This document shows positions 19,678 through 31,296 of a stretch of DNA of 64,000 bases, piece by piece (position 1 is the stretch's first letter; the number at the start of each line of letters is the position of its first letter). The position numbers and the translations under genes were made by a program. This DNA comes from Streptomonospora nanhaiensis (lineage in GTDB: Bacteria > Actinomycetota > Actinomycetes > Streptosporangiales > Streptosporangiaceae): the NCBI RefSeq assembly GCF_026642255.1, contig NZ_CP113264.1, positions 1,178,001-1,242,000 of the forward strand. The letters run 5' to 3'. The notes beneath the pieces are model-generated. The model was not told the origin of the DNA. It saw only the letters and a program-made list of their open reading frames with translations, and made no database searches.

Positions 19678-20045
19678 GGCACCGCCCCACCTCTCCGGGG
19701 GCAGCGCCCCCCGAGGTGTCCCCGTACCGCTCGGCGCCCGGCGCATGCCCCCGCGGCACGGCCGACCGGGGCGTCAGCGGCCGAGTCATGGGCGTCTTGT
19801 CGCGAACACGGCAGAAGTCCTCCTCCCTGCCCGGAGAGGCCCGACCAATCGGGTCCCTGTGGCGGGTGAGGACCGTGCCCCTGGTGGGTATACGCACTTC
19901 CAAGCGAGACGTGATCCGTTCAGGATCAGGTCACGAGCGGAAGGGGGTTGACGCGCGCGACACCCCTCCGCCCCCCGACGGCGGAAGGGATGCAGAGCCA
20001 GCCTGGCCGTCGCCTTCACGGCGGTCACGCGATGAAGGGGGTCCT
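19678..20045 (+). promoter_or_regulatory. hpf upstream region with a possible stress-sigma -10 element
   Basis: These 368 bases hold no supported gene. GGGTAT at 19886-19891 matches the -10 of SigB/SigF-like stress promoters (GGGTAY), but I see no good GTTT-type -35 at the right distance. TTGACG at 19948-19953 lacks a matching -10. The hpf ribosome site is the AAGGGGG just before the ATG. Confidence 0.3.
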
Positions 20046-20717
20046 ATGGACATCATCGTCAAGGGTCGACGCACCGGTGTGAGTGACAAGTTCCGACAGC
20101 ACGTCGAGAACAAGCTCGACAGGCTCTCCAAGTGGGAGCGCAAGGGGATGACCGTCGATGTGGAGGTGTCCCAGGAGCGCAACCCCAAGCTCGCCGACGT
20201 CTGCGAGAGGGTTGAGCTGACCATCCACTCCAACGGCCCGGTCATCCGGAGCGAGGCAGCGACCTCCGACCGGTACGGAGCCCTCGACCTCGCGATCGAC
20301 AAGATCGAGGCCCGTCTTCGCAAGTCCGCGGACCGCCGCAAGGTCCACCGCGGAAACCACACTCCCGTCTCCGTCGCGGCGGCCACCGCCGGCCTTCCCG
20401 GGGACCTGCCCTCAACCACAGCGACCGCGACGCAGGCGCCCCCGGCCCAGCGGAGCGGAGGGGAGGAGATCGACGGCGCCGCGGTGGACGGCAAGTTCAC
20501 CGACGAGTTCGTCGAGCTCGACACCCAGGGCGAGGCTCCCATCGTCGTCCGCGAGAAGTTCCACCGGGCCAAGCCCATGAGCATCGACCAGGCCCTGATG
20601 GAGATGGAACTCGTCGGCCACGACTTCTACCTCTTCCACGACGAGGTCAAGGACGCGCCGAGCGTCGTCTACCGCCGCAAGGGCTTCGACTACGGCGTTC
20701 TCCGCCTGGTCGACTAG
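20046..20717 (+). CDS. hpf: Long-form ribosome hibernation promoting factor
   Basis: 223 residues. The N-terminal S30AE domain (residues 1-100, MDIIVKGRRTGVSDKFRQHV) binds the decoding region of the 30S subunit. A disordered linker (about 105-160) leads to the C-terminal dimerisation domain (VREKFHRAKPMSIDQALMEM to YGVLRLVD) that joins two 70S ribosomes into a 100S dimer. It is a stationary-phase and stress factor. The ATG has AAGGGGG upstream. A long hairpin follows between this gene and the convergent membrane-protein gene. Confidence 0.97.
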   Translation: MDIIVKGRRTGVSDKFRQHVENKLDRLSKWERKGMTVDVEVSQERNPKLADVCERVELTIHSNGPVIRSEAATSDRYGALDLAIDKIEARLRKSADRRKVHRGNHTPVSVAAATAGLPGDLPSTTATATQAPPAQRSGGEEIDGAAVDGKFTDEFVELDTQGEAPIVVREKFHRAKPMSIDQALMEMELVGHDFYLFHDEVKDAPSVVYRRKGFDYGVLRLVD

Positions 20718-20902
20718 GGGCGGCCCGCGGTCGGGCACACGCCCCCTCCGGGCCGGCCCGGGAGCCGGCGGCGCCCCGGCGGGCACGGCACGGTGCGCGC
20801 CTCCCCCCGCGGACCTCCGCACGGGGCGCGGGCCCGGTCCCGTCCGGGAGGACGGGCTCCGGGCGCCGTCCCGGGCGAACCGGCACCACCGACAACACAG
20901 CG

Positions 20903-20932
20903 CCGCGGCGGGTCCGTCCGGACCCGCCGCGG
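20903..20932. terminator. Bidirectional hairpin between hpf and convergent gene
   Basis: A perfect 13-bp stem (20903-20915 with 20920-20932) with a GTCC loop sits between convergent genes and can terminate both. The remaining bases from 20718 are GC-rich and show nothing else. Confidence 0.7.
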
Positions 20933-20947
20933 TCGTGCGCGCGCCGC

Positions 20948-21463
20948 TCAGGACCCCGCCCGGTCTTCCTTCCGGATGCGGTGCAGCGGTGTGTCGTGCG
21001 GCTCCTCGGACTCCACGCGCGGCGAGTCCAGCACGACGTCGCTCAGGAGGTCGTAGCGCATGGCCACGACCGCCGCCACGACGAGCAGCGCACCTCCGAC
21101 CGCCAGGAGCACCGCGGACATCCCCAGGGCGATGCCGAGCCCGCCCACGGCGAACCCGGCGCAGGCGAGTACCACCGCCACCCAGGAGACCGCGCGCCCC
21201 CGGTGGTTGCTGGTGGGCGCCAGGCTGCCGCCCTGGCGCTGGAACCCGCGTATGCGGCCGTTCCGCCGCTGCTCGTCGTCGCTGGGGCGGTGCCGTTCCC
21301 AGGCCAGGCCCGGGTCGTCGGCGTCGTCGGGGTCCGGCGTCGGGTGGCGCCTCCTGGTGATCAGGTCGTCGAGCACCTCCACCGGACTGCGCGTCGGTGA
21401 CGCCGGGCGGCCCTCCCCCGCGCCGGTCGCCTCCTCGGCGGTCTCCCGCTTGCTTCCCCTCAT
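20948..21463 (-). CDS. Small membrane protein of unknown function
   Basis: 171 residues. The N-terminal half is charged and disordered (PDPDDADDPGLAWERHRPSD). Two adjacent membrane helices follow at about 98-118 (WVAVVLACAGFAVGGLGIAL) and 120-140 (MSAVLLAVGGALLVVAAVVAM), with a short charged tail. The start at 21463 has GAGGGAG five bases upstream. It is not recognised as a characterised family; similar two-helix proteins are common in actinobacteria. It is convergent with hpf and divergent from secA. Confidence 0.8.
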   Translation of the reverse strand: MRGSKRETAEEATGAGEGRPASPTRSPVEVLDDLITRRRHPTPDPDDADDPGLAWERHRPSDDEQRRNGRIRGFQRQGGSLAPTSNHRGRAVSWVAVVLACAGFAVGGLGIALGMSAVLLAVGGALLVVAAVVAMRYDLLSDVVLDSPRVESEEPHDTPLHRIRKEDRAGS

Positions 21464-21964
21464 GGTCGCTCCCTCGATCGCGTTCGCGTTCGGCGGGCCG
21501 TGGTTCGGATCCACGGCGTGACCTTCTACGAATGGCGTACCCGGGGATCGGGTCGAGGCTTCATGAATCGTAGGAAAAGGGTAAGAAAAGCCGATCAACG
21601 ATCGGTCCCGCCTTTGACCGGCGGCGGCGCGGGCCGGTTCGCGGGCGCCTTGACGGAAAACCCGTGGAACGCGTTTGCGGGCGCCCCCGGAGCCCGGCGC
21701 CGGGCTCCGTCCCGGGCCTTCCCGCCGTACCGGGGGTGACGTGCGGGAACATTCGGGGGCGTTTCATCCGTTCCCCTGGGGGAAAGGCGTGCGAGCGCCC
21801 CCTCCCGCGGAGGGCGGGCGTATAGTTCGGGTCCTCTAGGATGTAGGCCCGAGGGCCCAGGAACCCCCGCCGCCCTCCGCGGCCACGGGAAAGCGGTCAG
21901 GCGGGCCTAGATCTGATCTCCACGTGTGTGGAGCAAACCGCGATCTGCGAGGAGCGCATAGGAA
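21464..21964 (+). promoter_or_regulatory. secA promoter and leader region
   Basis: No gene is seen in these 501 bases. TATAGT at 21821-21826 and TAGGAT at 21837-21842 are possible -10 elements, without a clear -35. The predicted leader has a CTCCAC/GTGGAG hairpin (near 21919-21934) flanked by AGATC and GATCT words, about 30 bases before the secA start, so it could affect translation. TTGACC near 21613 and an AT-rich patch at 21560-21600 may serve the divergent membrane-protein gene. Confidence 0.35.
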
Positions 21965-24811
<2,847 letters not shown>

Positions 24812-24826
24812 GCCCCGGCCGCCGAC

Positions 24827-24868
24827 ACGCGTGCGGGCGCGCCCCCGAGGGGGCGCGCCCGCACGCGT
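24827..24868. terminator. 20-bp hairpin between convergent secA and nagE
   Basis: Perfectly paired 20-base arms (24827-24846 and 24849-24868) leave only two unpaired bases, so the true loop is about four. It is a strong bidirectional terminator. Confidence 0.8.
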
Positions 24869-24887
24869 TCGTGCTCCGCGGGACGGT

Positions 24888-26348
24888 TCAGCCCCGTCCG
24901 CCGCTCCCGGGGGAGGGGCCGTCCGCGCCGGAGCCGGAGGCCTCCCCGGCCGCACCCGGCACGGTGGGCGCCGCCGCGTTCTCCTCCGGGTCCGCCTCAC
25001 GCCCCGGCGTGGGCAGGCGCAGGCGCGTGATCAGCACGTAGAAGATCGCGAAGTACGCCACGAAGTACAGCAGTCCCAGGAGCAGGATCAGCCCCAGGCC
25101 CTCCGTGTTGTCCTTGGACGCGTTCAGCAGCATGTCGATGAGTCCCGCTGAGAACCCGAACCCCAGTTGGGCGTCCAGCGCGTTCAGGATCGCCATCGAG
25201 AGCCCGGTGAGGACGATGTGCACCACGAACAGGGCGGGCGCGACGAAGATGAAGGCGAACTCGACGGGTTCGGTGATCCCCGTCGCGAAGGCGGTCAGCG
25301 CGGCCGGGATCATGATCGACCCGATCTGGGCGCGGCGCTCCCGGTGCGCGGCCAGCCACATGGCGAGCGCGGCCCCGGGCAGGCCGAACATGAGGACCGG
25401 GAAGAAGCCGGACAGCAGGCCCCCGGCGTCGGGGTCACCGGCGAAGTACCGGGTGATCTCCCCCTGGACGATCCCGTCGGGGCCCTCGTACGTGCCCGAC
25501 ACGAACCAGATGAACGAGTTCACCACGTGGTGCAGGCCCAGCGGCAGCAGGATGCGGTTGACGACGCCGTAGATGCCCGCGCCCAGGGCGCCCGCTCCGA
25601 CGATGCTCTCGCCGAGGCTCTGGATCCATCCGCCCACGACCGGCCAGAGCAGCCCCAGCGCCACGCCCAGGAACAGGCCGGCCAGCGCCGTCACGATGGG
25701 GACGAAGCGGCGTCCGCCGAAGAAGCCGAGCCAGGTGGGCAGCTGGATCCGGTGGTAGCGCTGCCACAGCACGGCGGCGATCAGGCCGACGGCGATACCG
25801 CCCAGCACGTCGGTGGGGTTCTTGACCGCGTGGTTGATCATCTCGCCCACACCGGCCACCGCGTCGGGGTCGGTGAGCGGTTGCCGTGTCACCGGGTCGA
25901 CCGGGAGCGGGTACGTGACCAGTCGCGACCCCAGGTCGCCCGTGGGGCCGTCGAAGGTGACCATCGTCCACGTGGCCACCCGGTCGAACACCAGGTAGCC
26001 GACGACCGCGGCCAGGGCGGTGGAGCCGTCCGCGCGCTTGGCGAAGCCGATCGCGACGCCCACGGCGAAGAGGAGGGGCAGGGCCTGGAACACCGCGTCG
26101 CCCGCGGTGCCGATGGCCCCGGCGACGGGGACCATCCATCCCATGCCCCGGAGCCCGGCCAGGCCGTCCGCGCCGAGCAGGTCCGGCTGGCCCAGCCGGA
26201 GCAGGATGGCGGCGGCGGGCAGCACCGCGATGGGCATCATCAGGCTGCGGCCGAGCCGTTGGAAGACGGCGAGGGCCGAGGAACCGGTCTTGCGGGTCCG
26301 TGCACCGCCCGCGGGGGCGGGTGGTGCGGGGGTCTGGTCCGAACTCAT
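24888..26348 (-). CDS. nagE: PTS N-acetylglucosamine transporter subunit EIIC
   Basis: 486 residues. A polytopic EIIC of the glucose/GlcNAc family: RLGRSLMMPIAVLPAAAILL at the front, the substrate-site GITEPVEFAFIF block near residue 365, and about ten membrane helices. The tail is disordered and no EIIB or EIIA domain is fused; those are separate genes at 28.6-29.3 kb. It imports GlcNAc while phosphorylating it to GlcNAc-6-P. ATG 26348 is preceded by GAGGGAGG; the in-frame upstream extension is inside the spacer after dasR. It lies 46 bases downstream of dasR on the same strand, so the two are probably cotranscribed. Confidence 0.93.
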   Translation of the reverse strand: MSSDQTPAPPAPAGGARTRKTGSSALAVFQRLGRSLMMPIAVLPAAAILLRLGQPDLLGADGLAGLRGMGWMVPVAGAIGTAGDAVFQALPLLFAVGVAIGFAKRADGSTALAAVVGYLVFDRVATWTMVTFDGPTGDLGSRLVTYPLPVDPVTRQPLTDPDAVAGVGEMINHAVKNPTDVLGGIAVGLIAAVLWQRYHRIQLPTWLGFFGGRRFVPIVTALAGLFLGVALGLLWPVVGGWIQSLGESIVGAGALGAGIYGVVNRILLPLGLHHVVNSFIWFVSGTYEGPDGIVQGEITRYFAGDPDAGGLLSGFFPVLMFGLPGAALAMWLAAHRERRAQIGSIMIPAALTAFATGITEPVEFAFIFVAPALFVVHIVLTGLSMAILNALDAQLGFGFSAGLIDMLLNASKDNTEGLGLILLLGLLYFVAYFAIFYVLITRLRLPTPGREADPEENAAAPTVPGAAGEASGSGADGPSPGSGGRG

Positions 26349-26394
26349 GGTGGGGGGTCCTCCCTCGGACGCGCGCCCCGCGGGCGCGGGGCGC

Positions 26395-27132
26395 TCAGTC
26401 GCCGTGCCGGCGCGGGTCCAGGCGGGAGTGCAGCTGGTAGCGGTCGGCACGGTAGGTGGACAGTGCCAGTTCCACGCACTGTCCCTTGGCGAAGCTGCGG
26501 CGCTGCATCACCAGCACCGGGCTTCCGGCGGGCAGACCGAGGAGCCGGGAGTCGGCCGAGTCGCAGATCCCGGCCTCGATGGTCTGTTCCCCGGAATCCA
26601 ACAGGATGTCGAACTCGTTTTCCAGCACTTCGTAGAGGGAGCGCTCGGCGAGGTCGAAGTCCTCCAGCCCCGGAACCATGGCGGCGGGGATGTTGGAGCG
26701 CTCCACGGCCATGGGTTCGTCGTCGGCGGTGCGCATGCGCTCGATGTGGTGGACCAGGGTTCCCGGTGCGATGTCGAGCATGCGCGCGGTGTGCCCGCTG
26801 GCCGGGATGACCTGGCGGATCAGCTCGCGCGCGCCCGGCTCGAAGCCGCGTGCGCGCATGTCCTCGCTGAAGGAGGCCAGGACCAGGGACATCTCGATCT
26901 TGGGCCGGGCGATGAAGGTCCCCTTGCCGGGGACCCGGTAGAGCCGCCCCTCGGCCACCAGCAGGTCGATGGTCTGGCGGACGGTCATCCGCGACAGCGA
27001 GTACGTCGCGCTGAGCTCCCGTTCGGAGGGGATCATGTCGTCCACGCCCAGACCCGCCGCGGTGATCCAGTCCAGGAGGAGGTCGCGGAGTTGGCTGTAC
27101 TTGGGCAGCGGGTTGTTGGGGTCGATCGACAT
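26395..27132 (-). CDS. dasR: GntR/HutC family regulator DasR
   Basis: 245 residues. An N-terminal winged helix-turn-helix (residues 8-75, IPSERELSATYSLSRMTVRQ then GKGTFIARP) and a C-terminal UTRA effector domain (about 95-240). DasR represses chitin/GlcNAc uptake and catabolism and many developmental and antibiotic genes in actinomycetes, and is released by amino-sugar phosphates. The assignment rests on the gene context (nagE, NagB-II type deaminase, EIIB, EIIA) and on two dre-like sites in the divergent gap. It is probably self-regulated. Confidence 0.93.
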   Translation of the reverse strand: MSIDPNNPLPKYSQLRDLLLDWITAAGLGVDDMIPSERELSATYSLSRMTVRQTIDLLVAEGRLYRVPGKGTFIARPKIEMSLVLASFSEDMRARGFEPGARELIRQVIPASGHTARMLDIAPGTLVHHIERMRTADDEPMAVERSNIPAAMVPGLEDFDLAERSLYEVLENEFDILLDSGEQTIEAGICDSADSRLLGLPAGSPVLVMQRRSFAKGQCVELALSTYRADRYQLHSRLDPRRHGD

Positions 27133-27221
27133 GGCGAGCGGCCTTCTCGGTAGGCGGGTGGGGTCGGCGTCAGAACCTTAGCGCGGGAGGCCCGCCCGAA
27201 CATCGGTCGAAGCCGGACATG

Positions 27222-27247
27222 ACTGGTATAGTCCGGACTAGACCATA
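27222..27247. promoter_or_regulatory. Pair of overlapping DasR-responsive elements (dre)
   Basis: Two dre-like sequences overlap: TGGTATAGTCCG (matching 9 of 12 in the core TGGTCTAGACCA) and CGGACTAGACCA (10 of 12), centred about 10 bases apart. They lie between divergent dasR and the deaminase gene and fit joint repression of both. Confidence 0.65.
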
Positions 27248-27389
27248 GCTCCATCCGCGTGTCAATCCACCCAACGGCAAGCGGTGTGAACCGGTATCGC
27301 GGCAGGCCGCGGCCCACCCGGTGCGGAGCGTCCAGCGCGGCCCCCGGCGCAAGACCCGGACCGCCCGTCACATCAGGGGAAGGTTCCGC

Positions 27390-28436
27390 ATGACCACCAC
27401 CACGACGAGCGTGATGCGCTCCGAGATCGCCGAGCAGCCCGAGGCGCTGCGCCGGACCTTCGCGGAGCTGCTGCCGCTGCGCTCCGAGGTCGAGGCGCTG
27501 GGCCGCACCACCAAGCACGTGCTGTTCATCGCGCGCGGCTCCTCCGACAACGCCGCTGTCTACGGCAGCTACCTCCTCCAGGCGCACGCGGGCCGCCTCG
27601 CGACCCTCGGCTCGCCCTCCATCGCCACCGCCTACGGCGCCAGGATCGACCTGTCCGACGTCCTGGCCGTCGCGATCTCCCAGTCCGGGAGGACCGAGGA
27701 GATCGTCGAGACCATGCGCTGGGCCGCCGACTGCGGCGCACGCACCGTCGGCGTCACCAACGGCGCCGACTCCCCCCTGGCCGCCGAGGCGGACGTCGCC
27801 CTGGTCACCCGCGCGGGGAGCGAGGTGGCGGTGCCCGCCACCAAGACCTACAACACCCAGCTGGCCGCTCTCGCGGTCCTCGCCCTGGGCCTGGGCGCCG
27901 ACCTGGACCCCGCGGACCTGTCGCGCGTGCCCGACGCCATCGAGGAGACCCTGGCGGCCCCCGCCGACGCCCTGGAGGAGATCGTCGAGCGGATGGTCGC
28001 CGTGCAGGGAGCGGTCATCTCCGGGCGGGGCATGGCCTTCTCCACGGCGCTGGAGTCCGCGCTGAAGCTCAAGGAGGCCTGCTACCTCCACGCGATGGGC
28101 CTCTCCTACGCCGACCTCCTGCACGGCCCCATCGCGGTCGTGGACCCGCGGACCCCCGCACTGCTGATCGCCGCCCCCACCGGGCCGACCCTGGAGGGCA
28201 CGGTCGCCCTCGCCGAGCGGGCCCGCTCCGCCGGGGCGCCCGTGTTCGGCTTCGGGGGCGGGGCCTCCCTCGCCGCCGCCAGCGACGTGTCCGTGCCCGT
28301 CCCGGACGTCCCCGAGTGGGTGTCGCCGATGAACCTCATCGTGCCCGCCCAGCTGCTCACCGAGCGCCTTGCCCGGCGCCTGGGCTACAACCCGGACGTC
28401 CCGCGGGGCCTCAACAAGGTCACCCAGACCGGCTGA
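27390..28436 (+). CDS. SIS-domain glucosamine-6-phosphate deaminase (NagB-II type)
   Basis: 348 residues with two SIS domains (LFIARGSSDNAAVYGSYLL near 45-63; VISGRGMAFSTALESALKLK near 208-227) and the C-terminal RGLNKVTQT signature shared with the isomerase half of GlmS. The glutaminase half of GlmS is absent, which is typical of NagB-II enzymes that convert glucosamine-6-phosphate to fructose-6-phosphate and ammonia. This completes GlcNAc catabolism after NagA. ATG 27390 follows AGGGGAAGG. It is divergent from dasR with dre sites between. A sugar-isomerase role of the AgaS kind is the main alternative. Confidence 0.88.
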   Translation: MTTTTTSVMRSEIAEQPEALRRTFAELLPLRSEVEALGRTTKHVLFIARGSSDNAAVYGSYLLQAHAGRLATLGSPSIATAYGARIDLSDVLAVAISQSGRTEEIVETMRWAADCGARTVGVTNGADSPLAAEADVALVTRAGSEVAVPATKTYNTQLAALAVLALGLGADLDPADLSRVPDAIEETLAAPADALEEIVERMVAVQGAVISGRGMAFSTALESALKLKEACYLHAMGLSYADLLHGPIAVVDPRTPALLIAAPTGPTLEGTVALAERARSAGAPVFGFGGGASLAAASDVSVPVPDVPEWVSPMNLIVPAQLLTERLARRLGYNPDVPRGLNKVTQTG

Positions 28437-28449
28437 CCCTCCCGGTGCG

Positions 28450-28479
28450 GGGGCGGCGCCGCGGTCCGGGCGCCGCCCC
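28450..28479 (+). terminator. Hairpin terminator after the NagB-II gene
   Basis: A perfect 11-bp stem (28450-28460 with 28469-28479) and an 8-base loop, just after the stop codon. Confidence 0.65.
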
Positions 28480-28504
28480 AACACCCCGGCCCGCCCCCGG
28501 GCAC

Positions 28505-28533
28505 TGGTGTGTGGCCTGCGCCACCCCTAAGCT
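28505..28533 (+). promoter_or_regulatory. Promoter of the EIIB-EIIA pair with a palindrome in the spacer
   Basis: TGGTGT (28505-28510) and TAAGCT (28528-28533) are 17 bases apart. The spacer begins with GTGGCCTGCGCCAC, a perfect 5-bp-arm palindrome (28511-28524), placed where a repressor would block RNA polymerase. It does not match the dre consensus. Confidence 0.4.
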
Positions 28534-28585
28534 CGCCTCAGGTCCCGGGGACATCCCCGTTCCCACGGCACAGCACGGAGGACAC

Positions 28586-28822
28586 ATGGCGGACAAGGCA
28601 GCGGCGATCGTCGCCGGGTTGGGCGGCGCGGGCAACATCGAGGACATCGAGGCCTGCATCACCCGCCTGCGCACCGAGGTGGCCGACCCCTCCCTCGTGA
28701 ACGAGATCGCCCTGCGGGCGTCCGGCGCCCACGGGGTCCTCGTCTCGGGCAACGTCGTCCAGGTGGTGGTCGGCCCCGAAGCCGACGCCCTCACCGACGA
28801 CATCCGCGACATCCTGGATTAA
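28586..28822 (+). CDS. PTS GlcNAc/glucose-family EIIB subunit
   Basis: 78 residues, a free-standing EIIB domain. The phosphorylated cysteine is C24 in EDIEACITRLR, the standard motif of this family. It takes phosphate from EIIA and passes it to GlcNAc bound in EIIC. The start at 28586 follows CGGAGG. EIIA follows after 27 bases, so the two are an operon. Confidence 0.95.
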   Translation: MADKAAAIVAGLGGAGNIEDIEACITRLRTEVADPSLVNEIALRASGAHGVLVSGNVVQVVVGPEADALTDDIRDILD

Positions 28823-28849
28823 CTCTCCCCGTGAGGGAAGGGAAACCCC

Positions 28850-29338
28850 ATGTCAGACGTGATCGGCGCGCTCCGCGTGCTCTCCCCCGTGCCCGGAACC
28901 GCGCTACCCCTCTCCACCGTGCCCGACCCGGTGTTCTCCCAGGCCATGGTCGGTCCGGGGGTCGCCATCCACCCCGAACCCGGGCAGGAGGGCGGACAGG
29001 AGGGGCGGCAGGAGGCAGTCGCCCCCATCGCCGGGACCCTGGTGAAACTGCACCCCCACGCCTTCGTCGTGCTCTCCCACGACCAGGGCAGGGGCGTGCT
29101 CGTCCACCTGGGCATCGACACGGTCCAGCTCGCGGGGGAGGGGTTCACGCTCCTCGCCGCCGAGGGGGACGCGGTCGAGGCGGGCACACCGGTCGTCCGC
29201 TGGTCGCCGGGGAGCGTCGCGGCCCAGGGCAAGCCGTCGGTGGTGCCGGTGGTCGCCCTGGACGCGCGGCCCGGCGACCTCGGCGACGTCGCGAGCGGCG
29301 GGGTCGTCCTGGGAGACCTCCTCTTCACGTGGGGATGA
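28850..29338 (+). CDS. PTS glucose-family EIIA subunit
   Basis: 162 residues, EIIA-Glc (Crr) fold. The phosphorylated histidine is H86 in VLVHLGIDTVQL, and the partner histidine lies in LHPHAF. A short Gly/Gln/Glu-rich insertion (residues 44-54) interrupts the first third. It takes phosphate from HPr and gives it to EIIB; in actinomycetes it serves GlcNAc uptake. HPr and EI are not in the window. Confidence 0.94.
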   Translation: MSDVIGALRVLSPVPGTALPLSTVPDPVFSQAMVGPGVAIHPEPGQEGGQEGRQEAVAPIAGTLVKLHPHAFVVLSHDQGRGVLVHLGIDTVQLAGEGFTLLAAEGDAVEAGTPVVRWSPGSVAAQGKPSVVPVVALDARPGDLGDVASGGVVLGDLLFTWG

Positions 29339-29343
29339 ACACC

Positions 29344-29373
29344 CGGCGCGCGGGCGGAACGGCCCGCGCGCCG
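29344..29373 (+). terminator. Hairpin terminator after EIIA
   Basis: A perfect 12-bp stem (29344-29355 with 29362-29373) around a GGAACG loop, immediately after the EIIA stop codon. Confidence 0.7.
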
Positions 29374-29475
29374 AACTTCCCCGGCCGCCCGCGGTGGAGC
29401 CTCGGCCCCGCCCCGGCCGGGAGGGGGTAGTCTCCGGCGGCGAACCCCCATGATCCGCCGGAGATGAAGCCCGCC

Positions 29476-31152
29476 ATGAAACTGCCCGTTCCGCACGCCC
29501 TGGCCCCGGCCTGCGTGGGACTAGCCCTGATCGCCACCGCATGTTCCACAGAGGAGGTGGGTTCCTCGCCGGAGGACAACGAACCCCAGCCGTCGCCCAG
29601 CGCGGAGCCCTTCGAACCGGTGCTCGCGCCGCGGCTTCTCGCGGACATGGACCTGGACGACAAGATCGGCCAGCTCCTCGTCCTGACGGCGCAGGGCACC
29701 TCGGCCGCCGAGAACGCCCTCATGATCGAGACCTACCGCCCCGGCGGGGTCATCTACTTCGACGCGAACCTCACCGACACCCAGCAGATCGCGACCATGT
29801 CCGCCGGGGTGCAGGAGCTCGCCGCCGAACAGGGGCAGGGCATCCCCCTGTTCATCGGCATCGACCAGGAGCAGGGCCTCGTCGTCAGGCTGCCCGTCGG
29901 CACCCGGTTCCCCGACGCCATGGCGGTCGGTGCCACCGGGGACCCCGAGCTGGCGGCCCTGCGCGCGTCCACCACCGCCGCCGAGCTGTCGGCCCTGGGC
30001 GTCAACCTCAACTACGCGCCCGACGCGGACGTCAACACCGACCCGAACAACCCGGTCATCGGCATCCGCTCGTTCGGATCCGACCCGGACCTGGTCGCGG
30101 AGATGGCCGTCACCGAGGCGAACGCCTACTCCGAGAACGGCGTGGCCTCTGCCGTCAAGCACTTCCCCGGCCACGGGGACACCGACGTCGACAGCCACAG
30201 CGGCCTGCCCGTCATCGACCTGCCGCGCGAGCAGTGGGAGGCCGAGCACCTGCCCCCGTTCAGGGCCGCCGTCGAGGCCGACGTCGACATGATCATGACC
30301 GCGCACGTCCTCATGCCCCGGCTGGACGGCGGGGAGGACCCCGAGCCGGCCACCCTCTCCCCGGCGCTCATCGACGGCATCCTCCGCGACGAGCTCGGCT
30401 ACGACGGCGTGGTCACCACCGACGCCCTCAACATGGAGGGCGTGCGCCAGAGGCACGACGACGGCGAGATCGCCGTCCGCGTCCTGGAGGCGGGCGTGGA
30501 CCAGCTGCTCATGCCGCCGGACCCGGCCGCCGCCGTCGCCGCGATCAGGACCGCCGTCGAGGAGGGCCGCCTGACCGAGGAGCGCATCGACGAGTCCGTG
30601 CTGCGGGTGCTCGCGCTCAAGGAGAAGCGGGGCGTGCTGGAGGCCGGCCCCGTCGACCCGGCCGCCGCGGGCGAGGTCGTGGACGACCCCTCCCACGTGG
30701 AGGCCGCCCAACGGGTGGCCGACGCCTCGGCGACCCTGGTGCGCAACGAGGGCGACCTGCTGCCCCTCTCAGAGGGGACCGCCGTGAGCGTGCAGGGCGT
30801 CGGCTCGGACGTCCTCTCCGAAGGGCTCACCGAGGCCGGGATGAACGTCGTGGCCGACGGCGCCGACGTGGTGGTCGTGGGCACCAACGGCGCACGCGGC
30901 TCCCAGGAGCAGCGCGGGATGGTCGAGTCCGCCCGCGCCCGGGGCCTCCCCGTCGTCGTGGTCTCCCAGGGCGGCCCCTACGACCTGGAGGCCTTCCCCG
31001 AGGTGGAGGGCTTCCTGGCCGTCTACTCCGCCGTGGACGTGTCGGCGAACGCCGCCGCACGCGTGATCGGGGGTCGGGTGAAACCGACCGGCAAGCTGCC
31101 CGTGGACATCCCCGGGGCCGGGGTCGACGCCGGAACCGGCCTCACCCTCTGA
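29476..31152 (+). CDS. GH3 family beta-N-acetylhexosaminidase lipoprotein (NagZ-like)
   Basis: About 558 residues. The signal peptide ends at a lipobox (LALIATAC), so the enzyme is anchored outside the membrane. The GH3 catalytic domain (about 45-380) has the NagZ signature KHFPGHGDTDVDSH, whose His/Asp act in catalysis, and the nucleophile loop TTDALNM. A smaller C-terminal GH3-C-like domain follows. It probably releases GlcNAc from muropeptides or chitin oligomers, feeding the adjacent PTS. Start: ATG 29476 has CCGGAG 12 bases upstream; ATG 29464 is in frame but touches the same site. TAGTCT near 29428 may be the -10. Confidence 0.9.
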   Translation: MKLPVPHALAPACVGLALIATACSTEEVGSSPEDNEPQPSPSAEPFEPVLAPRLLADMDLDDKIGQLLVLTAQGTSAAENALMIETYRPGGVIYFDANLTDTQQIATMSAGVQELAAEQGQGIPLFIGIDQEQGLVVRLPVGTRFPDAMAVGATGDPELAALRASTTAAELSALGVNLNYAPDADVNTDPNNPVIGIRSFGSDPDLVAEMAVTEANAYSENGVASAVKHFPGHGDTDVDSHSGLPVIDLPREQWEAEHLPPFRAAVEADVDMIMTAHVLMPRLDGGEDPEPATLSPALIDGILRDELGYDGVVTTDALNMEGVRQRHDDGEIAVRVLEAGVDQLLMPPDPAAAVAAIRTAVEEGRLTEERIDESVLRVLALKEKRGVLEAGPVDPAAAGEVVDDPSHVEAAQRVADASATLVRNEGDLLPLSEGTAVSVQGVGSDVLSEGLTEAGMNVVADGADVVVVGTNGARGSQEQRGMVESARARGLPVVVVSQGGPYDLEAFPEVEGFLAVYSAVDVSANAAARVIGGRVKPTGKLPVDIPGAGVDAGTGLTL

Positions 31153-31198
31153 ACCCGCCCCGGACCTGGTGGCCCGGGGAGCACCGCAGTGGTTGAAG

Positions 31199-31232
31199 CG
31201 GGCGGGGAACGGGAAGAACCGTTCCCCGCCCG
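31199..31232 (+). terminator. Hairpin terminator after the GH3 gene
   Basis: A 14-bp stem (31199-31212 with 31219-31232) with a GAAGAA loop. No U tract. Confidence 0.75.
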
Positions 31233-31296
31233 GCCCTCCGTGCGTCCGGGAGGCCGGGCGGTGTCCCGGCACACGGACGGCCAAGGAGGCGATCGG

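Noticed and set aside
19259..19951. A 230-codon plus-strand open frame between comF and hpf
   Set aside because: Codon bias is wrong, there is no ribosome site or family resemblance, and the interval has strong RNA pairing instead.
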